Source of the DNA: an uncultured Rickettsiales bacterium
Lineage (GTDB): Bacteria; Pseudomonadota; Alphaproteobacteria; UBA8366
Assembly: GCA_913046825.1 (NCBI GenBank)
Contig: CAJWTF010000001.1
Location: forward strand, 25,679-89,678
Direction: 5' to 3'
DNA length: 64,000 nt
Under the pieces are notes generated by a model, which saw only the letters and a list, made by a program, of their open reading frames with translations, ran no database searches and was not told where the DNA came from. Every line of letters begins with the position of its first letter. Positions within the stretch are counted from its first letter, which is position 1. Both the position numbers and the translations under genes were made by a program. Positions 34,063 through 43,913 of this stretch are shown here, piece after piece.

Positions 34063-36137
34063 CTTCCCTTCCGCAGCAATTCAATTTCGCCGAGCGCATT
34101 GATCATCACCCGGTAGTTGGGCGGCACGACCGTCGAAGTCTCATCCTCCGTGAGGATCGCCGGACCGTCGAGGCAATGGCCGGGGGCCAGTGTGTCGCGA
34201 CGCACGAGTTTCGCCTCCACGTTAGTGCCCGACGCTGGATCGAACATCGCCCTGGTTTCGGATCCGGTCGGCGCGACGCTCTCGCCTACGGCCGCACCTG
34301 ATTGCGGCAATGCACGTTCCGTCGCCAAGGTCAGGGTCCAGGTGAGAATTTCCACATTCAAGTTCGGAATGATCCGCGAAAAATGCGCCGCATAAGACGT
34401 GTCGAACAATTCCTGTAACATCGTCACATCGTCCGCCGCGAACGGTCGCGATGGCAATTGCACGCTGATCTCATGCCCTTGTCCGCGATAACGCATATAG
34501 GCGGTACGGATCTCAACTAGCCCGGCATCAGGCGCGCCAAGCCGCACCACGCCCTCCGCTTCCTGGCGCATATCCGCGAAAATGCCGTTGACATATTCGG
34601 GGTCAAAATCGCGCAAGTCGACCAAACGCGTTCGCACCACCTCATAGCCGATCGGCGCCATCAGGAACCCGACCGCCGATCCAACGCCCGCCCCCTTCGG
34701 CACGATCACCCGGTCGATGCCGAGCTTATCCGCGAGGCGCGCCGCATGGAGAGGTGCCGCGCCGCCGAACGCCACGAGCGTCCGATCCGCTGTATCTTTG
34801 CCGTGTTCGATCGCATGCACGCGGGCCGCGTTCGCCATGTTCTCGTTGACGATCTCATCAACGCCCGCCGCTGCGATATCATTTGATAGGCCTAGCGGCT
34901 CACCAATCGCCGCGGCGATGGCCGCTTCGGATTTTTCCGGCGCGAGGGTGATCTTGCCACCGGCGAAACTAGCTGGATTGATGCGGCCCATGACCACATC
35001 GGCGTCAGTGACGGTGGCATCATCATTGCCCCGGTCGTAGCACGCAGGCCCAGGGTCGGAGCCGGCACTTCGGGGGCCGACCGCGATCTGGCGCAGCGCG
35101 TCCAACCCGGCGATCGAACCACCACCCGCTCCGATCTCCACCATTTCGATGACCGGGATGCGTAACGGCAATCCGCTGCCTTTCAGAAAGCGGTAGGCCC
35201 GCGCGACTTCAAAGGACCGCGAAATTAAGGGTTCGCAATCGTCGATCAAGGTGATCTTTGCGGTCGTCCCGCCCATATCGAAGGACAGCACTCGGTCGAG
35301 CCCGTTTTGCGCAGCGATGTTACGCGCCAGGATGGCACCTCCGGCGGGTCCGCTTTCAACCAGACGAATGGGTTGGCGTGATGCGGTCTCCACCGTAGTG
35401 ATGCCGCCGCTTGACATCATCAACAGCAGCGGCGAGGTCAAACCAATTCCCGCAAGCCCTGATTCCAATTCGCCGAGGTAGCGCGCCATCATCGGTTGCA
35501 CATAGGCGTTGGCGCAGGCCGTCGACATGCGCTCGTATTCTCGGATTTCGGGGCAAACTTCGGACGAAATGGTAATGGCGACATTCGGCAGGATATCGGC
35601 GATCAAATCGCGCGCACGACGCTCATGGTCAGTATTCATGTAGGAGTGTAGGAAGCAAATCGCGAGCGCTTCTATTCCTTCCCCTTCCAATACGCGGGCT
35701 TGTTCGATCAGTACGTCTTCGTCGAGCGCCAACAACACTTCGCCATCAGCGGCGACCCGTTCCGGCACACCTAAGCGGCGATGGCGCGGCACCAATGGAG
35801 CTGGACGATCCATATACAAATCGTATTGTTCAAAGCGGTGCTCGTAGGCGATCTCGACCGAATCGCGGAACCCTTCCGTCGCTATCAATCCAGTTTTGGC
35901 GCCCATACGCTCGATAAGAGAGTTCGTCGCCAAGGTCGTGCCGTGGATTACCAGTTCAACGTCGGAAGCCGGTGTCCCCGATTCGTCGAGAATTCTGCGG
36001 GCACCTTCAAGCACAGCCCCCTCGGGTGCGGCGGAGGTTGTCAGCAGCTTTGTTTGGTGCTGCGTGCCGTCCCGTTCCAGAACCAAATCCGTGAACGTAC
36101 CGCCAATATCGACGGCGAGTTTCGCCCCTGCGGACAT
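34059..36137 (-). CDS. Hydantoinase A/5-oxoprolinase alpha-subunit family (HyuA), copy 1
   Basis: A 692-residue ATP-binding subunit with an actin-like ATPase fold. The N-terminal phosphate loop is AVDIGGTFTDLVLER near 8-22 and the second loop is LSFDMGGTTAKITLI near residue 290; GAGGGSIAGLD and GPRSAGSDPGPACY follow. The true start at 36137 has an excellent GAGGAGG site; the reading frame upstream is only open by chance. It precedes hyuB in an overlapping pair and is divergent from the quinone oxidoreductase gene. Confidence 0.92.
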   Translation of the reverse strand: MSAGAKLAVDIGGTFTDLVLERDGTQHQTKLLTTSAAPEGAVLEGARRILDESGTPASDVELVIHGTTLATNSLIERMGAKTGLIATEGFRDSVEIAYEHRFEQYDLYMDRPAPLVPRHRRLGVPERVAADGEVLLALDEDVLIEQARVLEGEGIEALAICFLHSYMNTDHERRARDLIADILPNVAITISSEVCPEIREYERMSTACANAYVQPMMARYLGELESGLAGIGLTSPLLLMMSSGGITTVETASRQPIRLVESGPAGGAILARNIAAQNGLDRVLSFDMGGTTAKITLIDDCEPLISRSFEVARAYRFLKGSGLPLRIPVIEMVEIGAGGGSIAGLDALRQIAVGPRSAGSDPGPACYDRGNDDATVTDADVVMGRINPASFAGGKITLAPEKSEAAIAAAIGEPLGLSNDIAAAGVDEIVNENMANAARVHAIEHGKDTADRTLVAFGGAAPLHAARLADKLGIDRVIVPKGAGVGSAVGFLMAPIGYEVVRTRLVDLRDFDPEYVNGIFADMRQEAEGVVRLGAPDAGLVEIRTAYMRYRGQGHEISVQLPSRPFAADDVTMLQELFDTSYAAHFSRIIPNLNVEILTWTLTLATERALPQSGAAVGESVAPTGSETRAMFDPASGTNVEAKLVRRDTLAPGHCLDGPAILTEDETSTVVPPNYRVMINALGEIELLRKGS

Positions 36138-36245
36138 GCTGCCTCCTCGCGTTGGAATGAATGGCGATTGATATCGCTGACGCGACCGCCAAATCGTTGA
36201 AGGAATCGAAGGTCGAATGACCGGCGTGTCAAGGGTGTGGAGTTG

Positions 36246-37223
36246 ATGAAAGCAGTTTATTGTATCGGTCTGAACGCTTGGCCTCAGATGGAAATGCGTG
36301 AGATTGCGACGCCGGAACCTAACCCTGGCGAGGTTCTGATCCGCAATGAAGCCTGGGGCGTCAACTTCGTCGACTACCTGATGTGCCAGGGAGGCTACCA
36401 GCTGCGGCCCGATCCGCCGTTTATTCCCGGCATGGAGTCGGCCGGCCGGGTGGCAGCACTCGGCGAGGGCGTTGTAGGCATACAGATTGGCGACGCCTTC
36501 ATGGCGGGTCACCGCCCCGGTGCCTTCGCCGAAGAAACCTGTGTCCCGGTAGAACGCCTGATCCCGGTACCGGGCGGCATGTACATGGCCGAGGCCGCAG
36601 GGTTCCGCTCCGCCTTCATCACCGCCTACCATGGTTTGGTCCAAGGCGGCCGCTTGCAAGCCGGCGAAACCGCATTGATACACGGCGCCGCCGGCGGCAT
36701 GGGACATGCGGCGGTGCAGGTAGCGAAGCGGCTGGGTGCAACCGTGGTGGCGACAGCCTCGGGCAAAGAAAAATTACGGGCGATCCGATCGATGGGCGCG
36801 GATCATGCCATCGAATACAAAGACGGATTCCGCGACGCGGTTAAGGAATTGACCAACGGGCGGGGTGCTGACGTCATCTTCGATCCGGTCGGCGGCGACG
36901 TCTTTGACGAATCCATACGTTGCCTGAATTGGGGCGCACGCGTTGTGATCGTGGGATTCACCGCTGGGCGTCCAGCCCTCGCCAAGACCAATCACATCCT
37001 GATCAAAGGCGCTTCCGTGAGCGGCATCCGGGCCGGAGAGTTTGGCCGCAGAAACCCGGAAGCGGCCGCGCAAAACCTAGAGACGCTCCAGAGCTGGGCG
37101 GCGGCGGGGGATATCCGCACGCATATCTCCCATCGATTTCCTCTCGACGGTATAGAGGACGCCTTCCGCGCGATTGCCGATCGTAAGGTGATCGGCAAAG
37201 CCGTGCTGACCCGAGGCGCGTAA
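36246..37223 (+). CDS. Zinc-free MDR-family NAD(P)H:quinone oxidoreductase
   Basis: A 325-residue medium-chain reductase. The N-terminal GroES-like domain (EVLIRNEAWGVNFVDYLMCQGGY, key part VNFVDYL) and IPGMESAGRV are clear, with the NADPH motif HGAAGGMGHAAVQVAKRLGA near 150-168. Zinc ligands of alcohol dehydrogenases are absent, as in quinone reductases. Start codon choice lies between GTG at 36237 and ATG at 36246; the ATG matches the conserved MKAVxC opening. It ends 5 bases before the convergent MFS stop. Confidence 0.88.
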   Translation: MKAVYCIGLNAWPQMEMREIATPEPNPGEVLIRNEAWGVNFVDYLMCQGGYQLRPDPPFIPGMESAGRVAALGEGVVGIQIGDAFMAGHRPGAFAEETCVPVERLIPVPGGMYMAEAAGFRSAFITAYHGLVQGGRLQAGETALIHGAAGGMGHAAVQVAKRLGATVVATASGKEKLRAIRSMGADHAIEYKDGFRDAVKELTNGRGADVIFDPVGGDVFDESIRCLNWGARVVIVGFTAGRPALAKTNHILIKGASVSGIRAGEFGRRNPEAAAQNLETLQSWAAAGDIRTHISHRFPLDGIEDAFRAIADRKVIGKAVLTRGA

Positions 37224-37228
37224 TCGCT

Positions 37229-38467
37229 CTATTCAGCGGGCTCCGTCGAGACGCCGGTGACCGCGGCCACTTTCGGGAGCTGCAAGACCAACAGGAAGAT
37301 CAGCGCGGCACTGATGGACAGGATGATAAATATCACCGCGAACTGATCCCATTCTTTTGGCGCCCAATCGAAGCTATCCCGATTGTCGATCAGCCAGGCA
37401 ATCGCCGGCAATGTGAACGACATGACGCTGAAGGTGACGAAGCTGCGGGCGGCGTAAGCCCGGCTGCGCCATTCGCTTTTGGCAACTCGGCCGACCAGGA
37501 CGTCGTTGATCGGAATTTGTCCAAAAACAACCAACATAAAGGCCAGCGAGACGAGCAAGGCTGGTGCACCGAAAAGGTTGATCATCAGGGCGAACAAGGC
37601 GGTTTGAACTAAAGTCACGACGCCGAAAATCGTGCGAACCGAATACCGGTCCACCAGGTGCCCCACGACCAATTGCGCAAAGGCCGCCATTGAGAATACG
37701 AAGGCGGACCACAGGCCTACTTCTGTCAACGAACCCGCGAGATCGCCCAACCGAAGATTAAAAATCTGCGGCAACGAATATGTCGTGGTCTGAAAGATAA
37801 TACCGCCAAGCGCCGTCGAGAGGAAAATAATGGCGAACACCTTCACGATGACATGGCGATCGATGGAAATTCCACTGGCTGCGGCCGCTCCGCCTTCCGA
37901 GGAGTACATCGTCTCCGATTCTCCCGCGCGGACATATATCCAATAGGCGATGCCAGTGCAAATAGACAGCATGCCCGGCACGATAAACGCCCACCGCCAA
38001 TCGTAGAGATCAAGAATAGCGCCGGTCAGTAATGGGGCCGCCGCAACGCCGAGATTTCCGAAAACGCCGTTCATGGCCAACGGCATGCCGGTTTTGGCGC
38101 GCCCCTGCACAACCATGGCAATCCCAACGGGATGATAAATCGAGGCGAAACCGCCGATCACAAATAGACCAATACCCATTTCCAACGGCGTTGTCGCAAA
38201 ACTGCATCCGATGGATGCCACACCAATGCCGATGAAAAATATTTGCATCATGCCGTGGCGGTTCCATTTATCCGCGATCCAACCAGCCGGGATTGCCCCC
38301 AACCCGAACGCGACCATGCCAGGTGCCGCATAGGGGAGTAAATCCTGGTAACTGAGGTTCCAATCCACTGAGAGCTTGATCACCGCCGTCGCGAAAATCA
38401 GCACAAACAGATGGTCCATGAAATGGCCGACATTTAAGAAAAAGAAATTGACGTTCTCGCGTTTCAT
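37229..38467 (-). CDS. Major facilitator superfamily transporter
   Basis: A 412-residue inner-membrane transporter with about twelve hydrophobic segments in two halves. GAIPAGWIADKWNRHGMM near residue 57-74 is the loop 2-3 signature (G-x-x-x-D-x-x-x-R-x). FVIGGFASIYHPVGIAMV and the NGVFGNLGVAAAP segment also fit the group of MFS proteins related to fosmidomycin-resistance proteins. The start at 38467 has AAGGGGA upstream. The substrate is unknown. It is divergent from the MBL/cNMP fusion gene. Confidence 0.88.
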   Translation of the reverse strand: MKRENVNFFFLNVGHFMDHLFVLIFATAVIKLSVDWNLSYQDLLPYAAPGMVAFGLGAIPAGWIADKWNRHGMMQIFFIGIGVASIGCSFATTPLEMGIGLFVIGGFASIYHPVGIAMVVQGRAKTGMPLAMNGVFGNLGVAAAPLLTGAILDLYDWRWAFIVPGMLSICTGIAYWIYVRAGESETMYSSEGGAAAASGISIDRHVIVKVFAIIFLSTALGGIIFQTTTYSLPQIFNLRLGDLAGSLTEVGLWSAFVFSMAAFAQLVVGHLVDRYSVRTIFGVVTLVQTALFALMINLFGAPALLVSLAFMLVVFGQIPINDVLVGRVAKSEWRSRAYAARSFVTFSVMSFTLPAIAWLIDNRDSFDWAPKEWDQFAVIFIILSISAALIFLLVLQLPKVAAVTGVSTEPAE

Positions 38468-38704
38468 CTCGAGTGTCCCCTTCTGGCGATGCACCAGCAA
38501 ATTTTGACACGTGGCCAGTTTACTCATGATCGCATCGTTCAGCTATGCGATATATTGAGATAATACATCGCCAAACCGCCCCGAAAAGAATAGACGTAAC
38601 AGCATGTTTTTCCATAGGCAGTCTGGTCTTTCGCTGGAAAATTAGCCCTAATAGGTGTAGTTGGTGATGGTTTCAATTATCAGAAAGTTATTTGTGAACG
38701 ACAC

Positions 38705-40954
38705 ATGGTCGGAGCAAGTAATCCAACATCCCTGACCGAACCGGTGCTAGGGTCACAATTGCATTTGATCCGTAAGATTCAGGTGACGCCAGGCGTCTTC
38801 TGGGTCGAGGTGCCGGAAGCGGACCTCTTTATCATGTGTGGTTCTCCGCCGGACGCGGTCAAACATCTGATGCGGCGTGGCTTAATCGTCGAGGAAGAAG
38901 TCGACGGTGTGGTCTTCGAAAACGGCCCGAACGCCATCCTGCTGTCCGACGTCATGCTGCAAGGCGGAAGTTTCGCTAATTTGAGCGAGTTCCCAGTCCT
39001 ACAAATGTTTTACCGGCAGGGTATGATCCTGCCCGGCCATCCGGGGAACACCGGACGCAAGCCCGTCCTTATCGGCACGCAAGACCAAGTCGTGGCGCAA
39101 CTCAATTATATTTATCGCGGCAACTACGGCCTCATCTCGAAGGAGGAGATCGAGAAGAGCGGTATCGATTCGGAAAGCGCTGAAGAGATGATGCGGATAA
39201 AATTGCGATTTGCCTTTGGCGGTATTCGCGATACTACGGAATTCGTCGATACCCTGGTGGTAGGCCGCGAAGCGGAAGAGATTCGCAACGGCGTCATGGT
39301 CAAACGCCTAGACGTCAACATCTACGAGATTTCATATCGCGGTTCGTCCGTTCAAGTCGATTTGAACCTTCCGCGACACCGCCAATACGAATCGCCCTAT
39401 CCGCTCAGTTATCATCAGGTGGAACGCGACTATTTCTCGGTCATTCATTCGGGCGAGAGCGACGGCTGGGACATCAACCACCCAGCGATGTCGAGCATCA
39501 TCTGTTTTCAAGGAAAGCTGTTTCTAGTCGACGCAGGTCCAAACCTACCCGCGATCATGAACGCCCTTGGCATCTCCGTCAGCGAAATCGAGGGCATCTT
39601 CCACACGCACTCCCATGACGATCACTTCGCTGGGCTGCCAACATTGATGCAGACAGACCACCGAATTCGTTATTTCGCGACGCCGTTGGTACGCGCAGCC
39701 GTTACGAAGAAATTGACCGCGATGCTCGGTGTTGAAGAGCGCGAGTTCGAACATTACTTCGACGTACACGACCTGGATGTCGATTCGTGGAATAAGATTG
39801 GCGGATTGGAAGTTCGGCCGATTTTCTCTCCGCATCCAGTGGAGACAACGTGTTTCTATTTCCGAGCTATGGGCCCCGAAGGATACAAAACATACGGCCA
39901 TATGGCCGATATCGCGTCGTTCAGCGTCTTGGAATCCATGGTCACGGACGACGACACCGCCCCTGGCATTTCCGCAGCGCGATTCGCGCGCACAAAATAC
40001 GAATACCACGTGCCGACCAACGTGAAGAAAATTGATATCGGTGGCGGCTTGATCCACGGCTCGGCACTCGATTTCAAGGACGACCCGTCCGACAAGATCA
40101 TTCTGGCGCATACCGATCGCGCACATACGCCGGAAGAAAAGGAAATCGGCTCAGGCGCGCCCTTCGGCACAGTCGATGTCCTAATCGATGGGTACCAAAA
40201 CTACGTCTGGCGGTTCGCTTATGAATATCTGAAGACCTATTTCGGCAATGCTAGCAACGACCAACTGCAAATGCTGCTGAACAATCCGGTCCAGACTTAT
40301 AACCCCGAATCGATCATCGTGCGAGAGGGTGATAGCCACGAACACGTTCATCTCATTCTAACCGGAAACGTTGAATGGCTGACCTCGGAGGCGCAGATGT
40401 CCGGCATACTGTCGGCGGGAGCTTTTATCGGCGAGCGATCGGTTCTAACCAAACGTCCAGCCTCGATTACCGTGCGCGCCGCGTGTTTTGTGCGCGCGTT
40501 GCGCATCCCGGCGAAACTCTACGTCGATTTCGTGAAAAGCAACGATTTCTTCGACGATTTCCTGGATCTGGGCAATTCGGCGAATTTCCTTCAACGTACC
40601 TGGCTGTTAGGCGAGGCGATCTCTCAGCCGGTCCAACATCGGATCGCGAAAAGCCAGAACATGGTCTATATTCCGGGCGGTGACCTGTTCGAGGTCGAGC
40701 CCGGCAACTTGTTCATTGTACGATCAGGCAAGGTAGAGCGTGAAGTTGTCGACGGTGGAGTGATCAGTATCGGGGTTGGCGATTTCTTCAACGAAGAGAA
40801 TGTTTTGTTCGATGCGCCGATGAGCTTCAATGTACGTGCGCTGGAAGACACCGAAGTTTGCATGATCGATGCGTTGATCATCGGTGAAGTTCCAGTCGCG
40901 CGGCGGAAAATGTTCGAGACATTTCTCTTGCGTATGCAGACGTCACAGGGCTGA
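38705..40954 (+). CDS. Metallo-beta-lactamase fold protein fused to two cyclic-nucleotide-binding-like domains
   Basis: A 749-residue soluble multidomain protein. Residues 1-230 have no recognised family. Residues about 240-480 are a metallo-beta-lactamase fold with the metal motif HTHSHDDHF (H302, H304, D306, H307), later His and Asp in SPHPVETTCF and YGHMADI, and AHTDRAH. Residues about 530-625 look like a cyclic-nucleotide-binding domain (VREGDSHEHVHLILTGNVE, GAFIGERSVL), and 650-745 like a second one (GNLFIVRSGKVERE, GDFFNEENVLF). It may be a ligand-controlled hydrolase or an oxygen/redox sensor. The start has only a weak ribosome binding site. Confidence 0.82.
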   Translation: MVGASNPTSLTEPVLGSQLHLIRKIQVTPGVFWVEVPEADLFIMCGSPPDAVKHLMRRGLIVEEEVDGVVFENGPNAILLSDVMLQGGSFANLSEFPVLQMFYRQGMILPGHPGNTGRKPVLIGTQDQVVAQLNYIYRGNYGLISKEEIEKSGIDSESAEEMMRIKLRFAFGGIRDTTEFVDTLVVGREAEEIRNGVMVKRLDVNIYEISYRGSSVQVDLNLPRHRQYESPYPLSYHQVERDYFSVIHSGESDGWDINHPAMSSIICFQGKLFLVDAGPNLPAIMNALGISVSEIEGIFHTHSHDDHFAGLPTLMQTDHRIRYFATPLVRAAVTKKLTAMLGVEEREFEHYFDVHDLDVDSWNKIGGLEVRPIFSPHPVETTCFYFRAMGPEGYKTYGHMADIASFSVLESMVTDDDTAPGISAARFARTKYEYHVPTNVKKIDIGGGLIHGSALDFKDDPSDKIILAHTDRAHTPEEKEIGSGAPFGTVDVLIDGYQNYVWRFAYEYLKTYFGNASNDQLQMLLNNPVQTYNPESIIVREGDSHEHVHLILTGNVEWLTSEAQMSGILSAGAFIGERSVLTKRPASITVRAACFVRALRIPAKLYVDFVKSNDFFDDFLDLGNSANFLQRTWLLGEAISQPVQHRIAKSQNMVYIPGGDLFEVEPGNLFIVRSGKVEREVVDGGVISIGVGDFFNEENVLFDAPMSFNVRALEDTEVCMIDALIIGEVPVARRKMFETFLLRMQTSQG

Positions 40955-40968
40955 TTGCGCTTCGTACT

Positions 40969-40983
40969 GCGCGGGAACCGCGC
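40969..40983 (+). terminator. Possible weak terminator hairpin after the MBL/cNMP gene
   Basis: GCGCGG, loop GAA, CCGCGC form a perfect 6-bp GC stem 15 bases after the stop, followed by TTCTATG rather than a T run. It could be a pause site or part of a Rho-dependent end. Confidence 0.3.
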
Positions 40984-41017
40984 TTCTATGTAACAAGCCC
41001 CCTGAGTACCGAATCTG

Positions 41018-42742
41018 ATGAACGAACCCGAAAACACAGACGAAAACTCCGATACGCGCGACTTCATCCGCACTATCGTCGCGGATGACTTGGCAGCGAA
41101 CCGCTATGACGAAATCGTCACCCGGTTTCCACCGGAGCCGAACGGCTATCTACACATCGGCCACGCCAAATCGATCTGCCTTAACTTCGGCGTCGCTGAG
41201 GAAGAGGGCGGGCGCTGCAACTTGCGCTTCGACGACACCAATCCGGCAAAGGAAGAACAGGAATATATCGACGCCATCCAGGAGGATGTGCGTTGGCTCG
41301 GATTCCATTGGAGCGGTGAGCCCCATTACGCCTCCGACTATTTTGAGCAGCTCTACACGTGGGCGCAGGGATTGATCCGCGAGGGCAAGGCCTATGTCGA
41401 CGATTTGAGCGCGGACGAGATGCGCGAATATCGTGGTACCTTGACGGAACCTGGCACCAACAGCCCACACCGCGAGCGCTCGGTTGAGGAGAGCCTCGAC
41501 CTGTTCCAGCGCATGCGCGACGGCGAGTTTCCGGACGGCGCGCGTGTCCTGCGAGCCAAGATCGACATGGCGTCTGGCAATATTAATCTGCGCGACCCGG
41601 TCCTCTACCGGATCATGCATGCGGAACATCCACGCACAGGCACCGCGTGGTGCGTCTATCCCACATACGACTACGCACACGGACAGTCAGACGCCATTGA
41701 AGGCGTCACCCATTCGCTCTGCACCTTGGAATTCGAGGATCACCGCCCGCTATACGATTGGCTGCTCGAGAATTTACCGACGCCCTCGCGTCCGCGTCAG
41801 TACGAATTCGCGCGCCTCAACCTCACCTACAACATCCTCTCGAAGCGCAATCTCATTCAGTTGGTCGAGGACGGCCACGTGACTGGCTGGAACGATCCGC
41901 GGATGCCAACCATCTCGGGTCTGCGCCGCCGCGGCGTGCCGCCCAAAGCCTTGCGCGATTTCGCCAAGCGCATCGGCGTCACCAAATCCGACGCGACGGT
42001 CGAGACCCAACTTCTCGATCATTGCATGCGCGACCTGTTGAACCGCACAGCGCTCCGTCGTATGGCGGTGCTTAATCCGCTCAAGGTCGTGATCGAAAAT
42101 TACGCGGAAGGCGGGAGCGAAGAATTGCCCGGCGTCAACAATCCGGAGGACGAAAGCGCGGGCAGCCGCATGATCCCATTCAGCCGTGAATTATGGATCG
42201 AGCGCGACGACTTCATGGAAGACCCACCAAAAAAATTCTTCCGCCTCGCACCCGGCCGCGAAGTCCGCTTGCGTTACGCCTATTTCATCACTTGTATCGA
42301 TGTCCTGAAGGATGAGAACGGCGAAGTGATCGAACTCCGCTGCACCTACGACCCCGCGACCAAGGGCGGCAACGCGCCGGACGGGCGCAAGGTCAAGGCA
42401 ACCATGCATTGGGTCTCCGCTCCGCACGCGGTGGCGGCGGAGGTGCGGCAATATGAGCATCTCTTCACCGCCGAGGCGCCAGGCGCCGGCGGTAACTATC
42501 TCGACGACCTCAACCCGGAATCGTTCGCGGTACTGAAGGATTGCCAATTGGAGCCCGCCTTGGCCAATGCCCCTGTTGGCGGCACGCTACAATTCGAGCG
42601 CTTGGGATATTACTGCGCCGACCCGGACGGCACGCCCGAGCACCCCATCTTCAACCGCACCGTTGGCCTGCGCGACACTTGGGCTAAGGTGCAACGTCAA
42701 CAGGCTTCGGGCCAACAAGCCACCGCCCAAAAGAAAGGCTGA
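41018..42742 (+). CDS. glnS: Glutaminyl-tRNA synthetase
   Basis: A 574-residue class I synthetase that charges tRNA-Gln with glutamine. The ATP-binding HIGH motif is at residues 46-49 in [14 protein letters not shown], and the second motif is LSKR at 274-277 (the KMSKS equivalent). [24 protein letters not shown] and [18 protein letters not shown] match GlnRS and separate it from GluRS. The C-terminal anticodon-binding beta-barrels are present. Most alphaproteobacteria make Gln-tRNA-Gln through GatCAB instead, so this gene may have been acquired. It is followed after 10 bases by a TPR-protein gene. Confidence 0.95.
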   Translation: MNEPENTDENSDTRDFIRTIVADDLAANRYDEIVTRFPPEPNGYLHIGHAKSICLNFGVAEEEGGRCNLRFDDTNPAKEEQEYIDAIQEDVRWLGFHWSGEPHYASDYFEQLYTWAQGLIREGKAYVDDLSADEMREYRGTLTEPGTNSPHRERSVEESLDLFQRMRDGEFPDGARVLRAKIDMASGNINLRDPVLYRIMHAEHPRTGTAWCVYPTYDYAHGQSDAIEGVTHSLCTLEFEDHRPLYDWLLENLPTPSRPRQYEFARLNLTYNILSKRNLIQLVEDGHVTGWNDPRMPTISGLRRRGVPPKALRDFAKRIGVTKSDATVETQLLDHCMRDLLNRTALRRMAVLNPLKVVIENYAEGGSEELPGVNNPEDESAGSRMIPFSRELWIERDDFMEDPPKKFFRLAPGREVRLRYAYFITCIDVLKDENGEVIELRCTYDPATKGGNAPDGRKVKATMHWVSAPHAVAAEVRQYEHLFTAEAPGAGGNYLDDLNPESFAVLKDCQLEPALANAPVGGTLQFERLGYYCADPDGTPEHPIFNRTVGLRDTWAKVQRQQASGQQATAQKKG

Positions 42743-42752
42743 GGGTCCATAC

Positions 42753-43316
42753 ATGAACACGGACAAGATAGGCCCCTTGGATCGCGCCCTGGAATTGATT
42801 TTGTCGTTGGATCATATGGACCCAGCGGCAAATCTGCCAGAGGAACTGGACGGGCTGTTCGATCACCTGGCGCAATTGGAGCTATCGGAACCCCTCGACG
42901 TGGTCGAAGGCTCGATCTGGGCGCTGTGGTGCAGCCACCCGGATGAAAGCGCTGTACAGCGTATGGAGCGGGTCATCGGCGGCTTGGCGCAGGGCCGCTT
43001 CGACGCCGCCGAACGCCTGCTGGACGGCTTGATCCGCGACTACCCAGACTGGGCCGAAGCCTGGAACAAACGTGCGACGCTGTATTTTCTGCAAGACCGT
43101 GACGACGAAAGCATCTCCGACATTGAGGAAACTCTGCGCCTGGAGCCGAGACATTTCGGGGCACTCGGCGGTTTTGGCCAAATTTGCCTGCGCCAAGATG
43201 AGCCGGTCAGTGCGAGGATCGCGTTCGAGAAAGCACTGCTGGTAAACCCGCATCTCGACGGCGTGCGCGAGATCGTCCACGAGCTAGGCGCTGAGTTCCG
43301 GCCGGTGATTAACTAA
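42753..43316 (+). CDS. Tetratricopeptide-repeat protein
   Basis: A 187-residue helical protein. At least two TPR units are visible around residues 75-150: GLIRDYPDWAEAWNKRATLYF, then DISDIEETLRLEPRHFGALGGFG-like text (key part LRLEPRHFGAL), then ARIAFEKALLVNPHLDGVR. It starts 10 bases after glnS with GAGGG upstream, so it is likely in the same operon. There is no signal peptide, so a cytoplasmic scaffold role is likely. Specific partners unknown. Confidence 0.82.
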   Translation: MNTDKIGPLDRALELILSLDHMDPAANLPEELDGLFDHLAQLELSEPLDVVEGSIWALWCSHPDESAVQRMERVIGGLAQGRFDAAERLLDGLIRDYPDWAEAWNKRATLYFLQDRDDESISDIEETLRLEPRHFGALGGFGQICLRQDEPVSARIAFEKALLVNPHLDGVREIVHELGAEFRPVIN

Positions 43317-43340
43317 ATGCTTGCTGAGACAAACAAGCAT
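43317..43340 (+). terminator. Possible terminator hairpin after the TPR gene
   Basis: ATGCTTG (43317-43323) and CAAGCAT (43334-43340) form a 7-bp stem immediately after the stop codon, followed by CCAGTTTATCTT. The T content downstream is modest, so the call is tentative. The rest of the gap to 43479 shows nothing else. Confidence 0.35.
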
Positions 43341-43479
43341 CCAGTTTATCTTGCGCAAGCCATAGCGCTAACTCTCCCCTAGCCGCCCTGCATTCCGGCG
43401 CCAGTTTGATGGTTAAGCGCAAGTCGATCGGCACGGCATCTGACCAGACAACGCCGTTAAGGCAAATAGGGGATGGTAC

Positions 43480-43908
43480 ATGGAGCAAACACTGGAAATC
43501 GAGGAAGGGCAGGTCTTCACCACCCCGACAAAAACGCTGACCGATGCACATTTCCTGTTTTTCTCAGGCCTAACGGGCGACAACCATCCGATCCACTATG
43601 ACGTTGAATACGCGAAGGCGACCAAGTTCGGCGCACCTCTCGCGCACGGGCTTTTGCTCGCCGGGATGACAGCGCTCGGCGGGTCCGATGCCAGTTTCCA
43701 GATCGAAGGATTCGTTTTTGTCGAGCAGGGAAGCCGCTTTCTGAAACCCGCGAAGATCGGCGATACGATCCACACGCAGCTGACGGTCGAGAAAATTTGG
43801 CAAGACGGTAAGCGACGCTATGTCCGCTTCACCACCGCGATGCTGAACCAGCACGACGAGACCGTACTCGAGGGGTTTCACGTCTATCAAATCGTGCCGA
43901 AAGGATAA
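43480..43908 (+). CDS. MaoC-type dehydratase with intact catalytic pair
   Basis: A 142-residue hot-dog-fold hydratase. The (R)-hydratase motif is intact: SGLTGDNHPIHYD near residues 29-41, giving catalytic D34 and H39. AHGLLLAG and EQGSRFLKPAKIGDTI are also typical. It hydrates 2-enoyl-CoA compounds. It begins a plus-strand operon with a second MaoC-like gene (5-base gap), a flavin oxidoreductase and a PaaK-like ligase, which together look like a small acyl-CoA pathway. Confidence 0.88.
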   Translation: MEQTLEIEEGQVFTTPTKTLTDAHFLFFSGLTGDNHPIHYDVEYAKATKFGAPLAHGLLLAGMTALGGSDASFQIEGFVFVEQGSRFLKPAKIGDTIHTQLTVEKIWQDGKRRYVRFTTAMLNQHDETVLEGFHVYQIVPKG

Positions 43909-43913
43909 GCCGC

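Noticed and set aside
36138..36707. N-terminal extension of HyuA copy 1 by 190 codons
   Set aside because: The HyuA fold starts at 36137 after an excellent GAGGAGG site, and the extension runs through the divergent quinone oxidoreductase gene.
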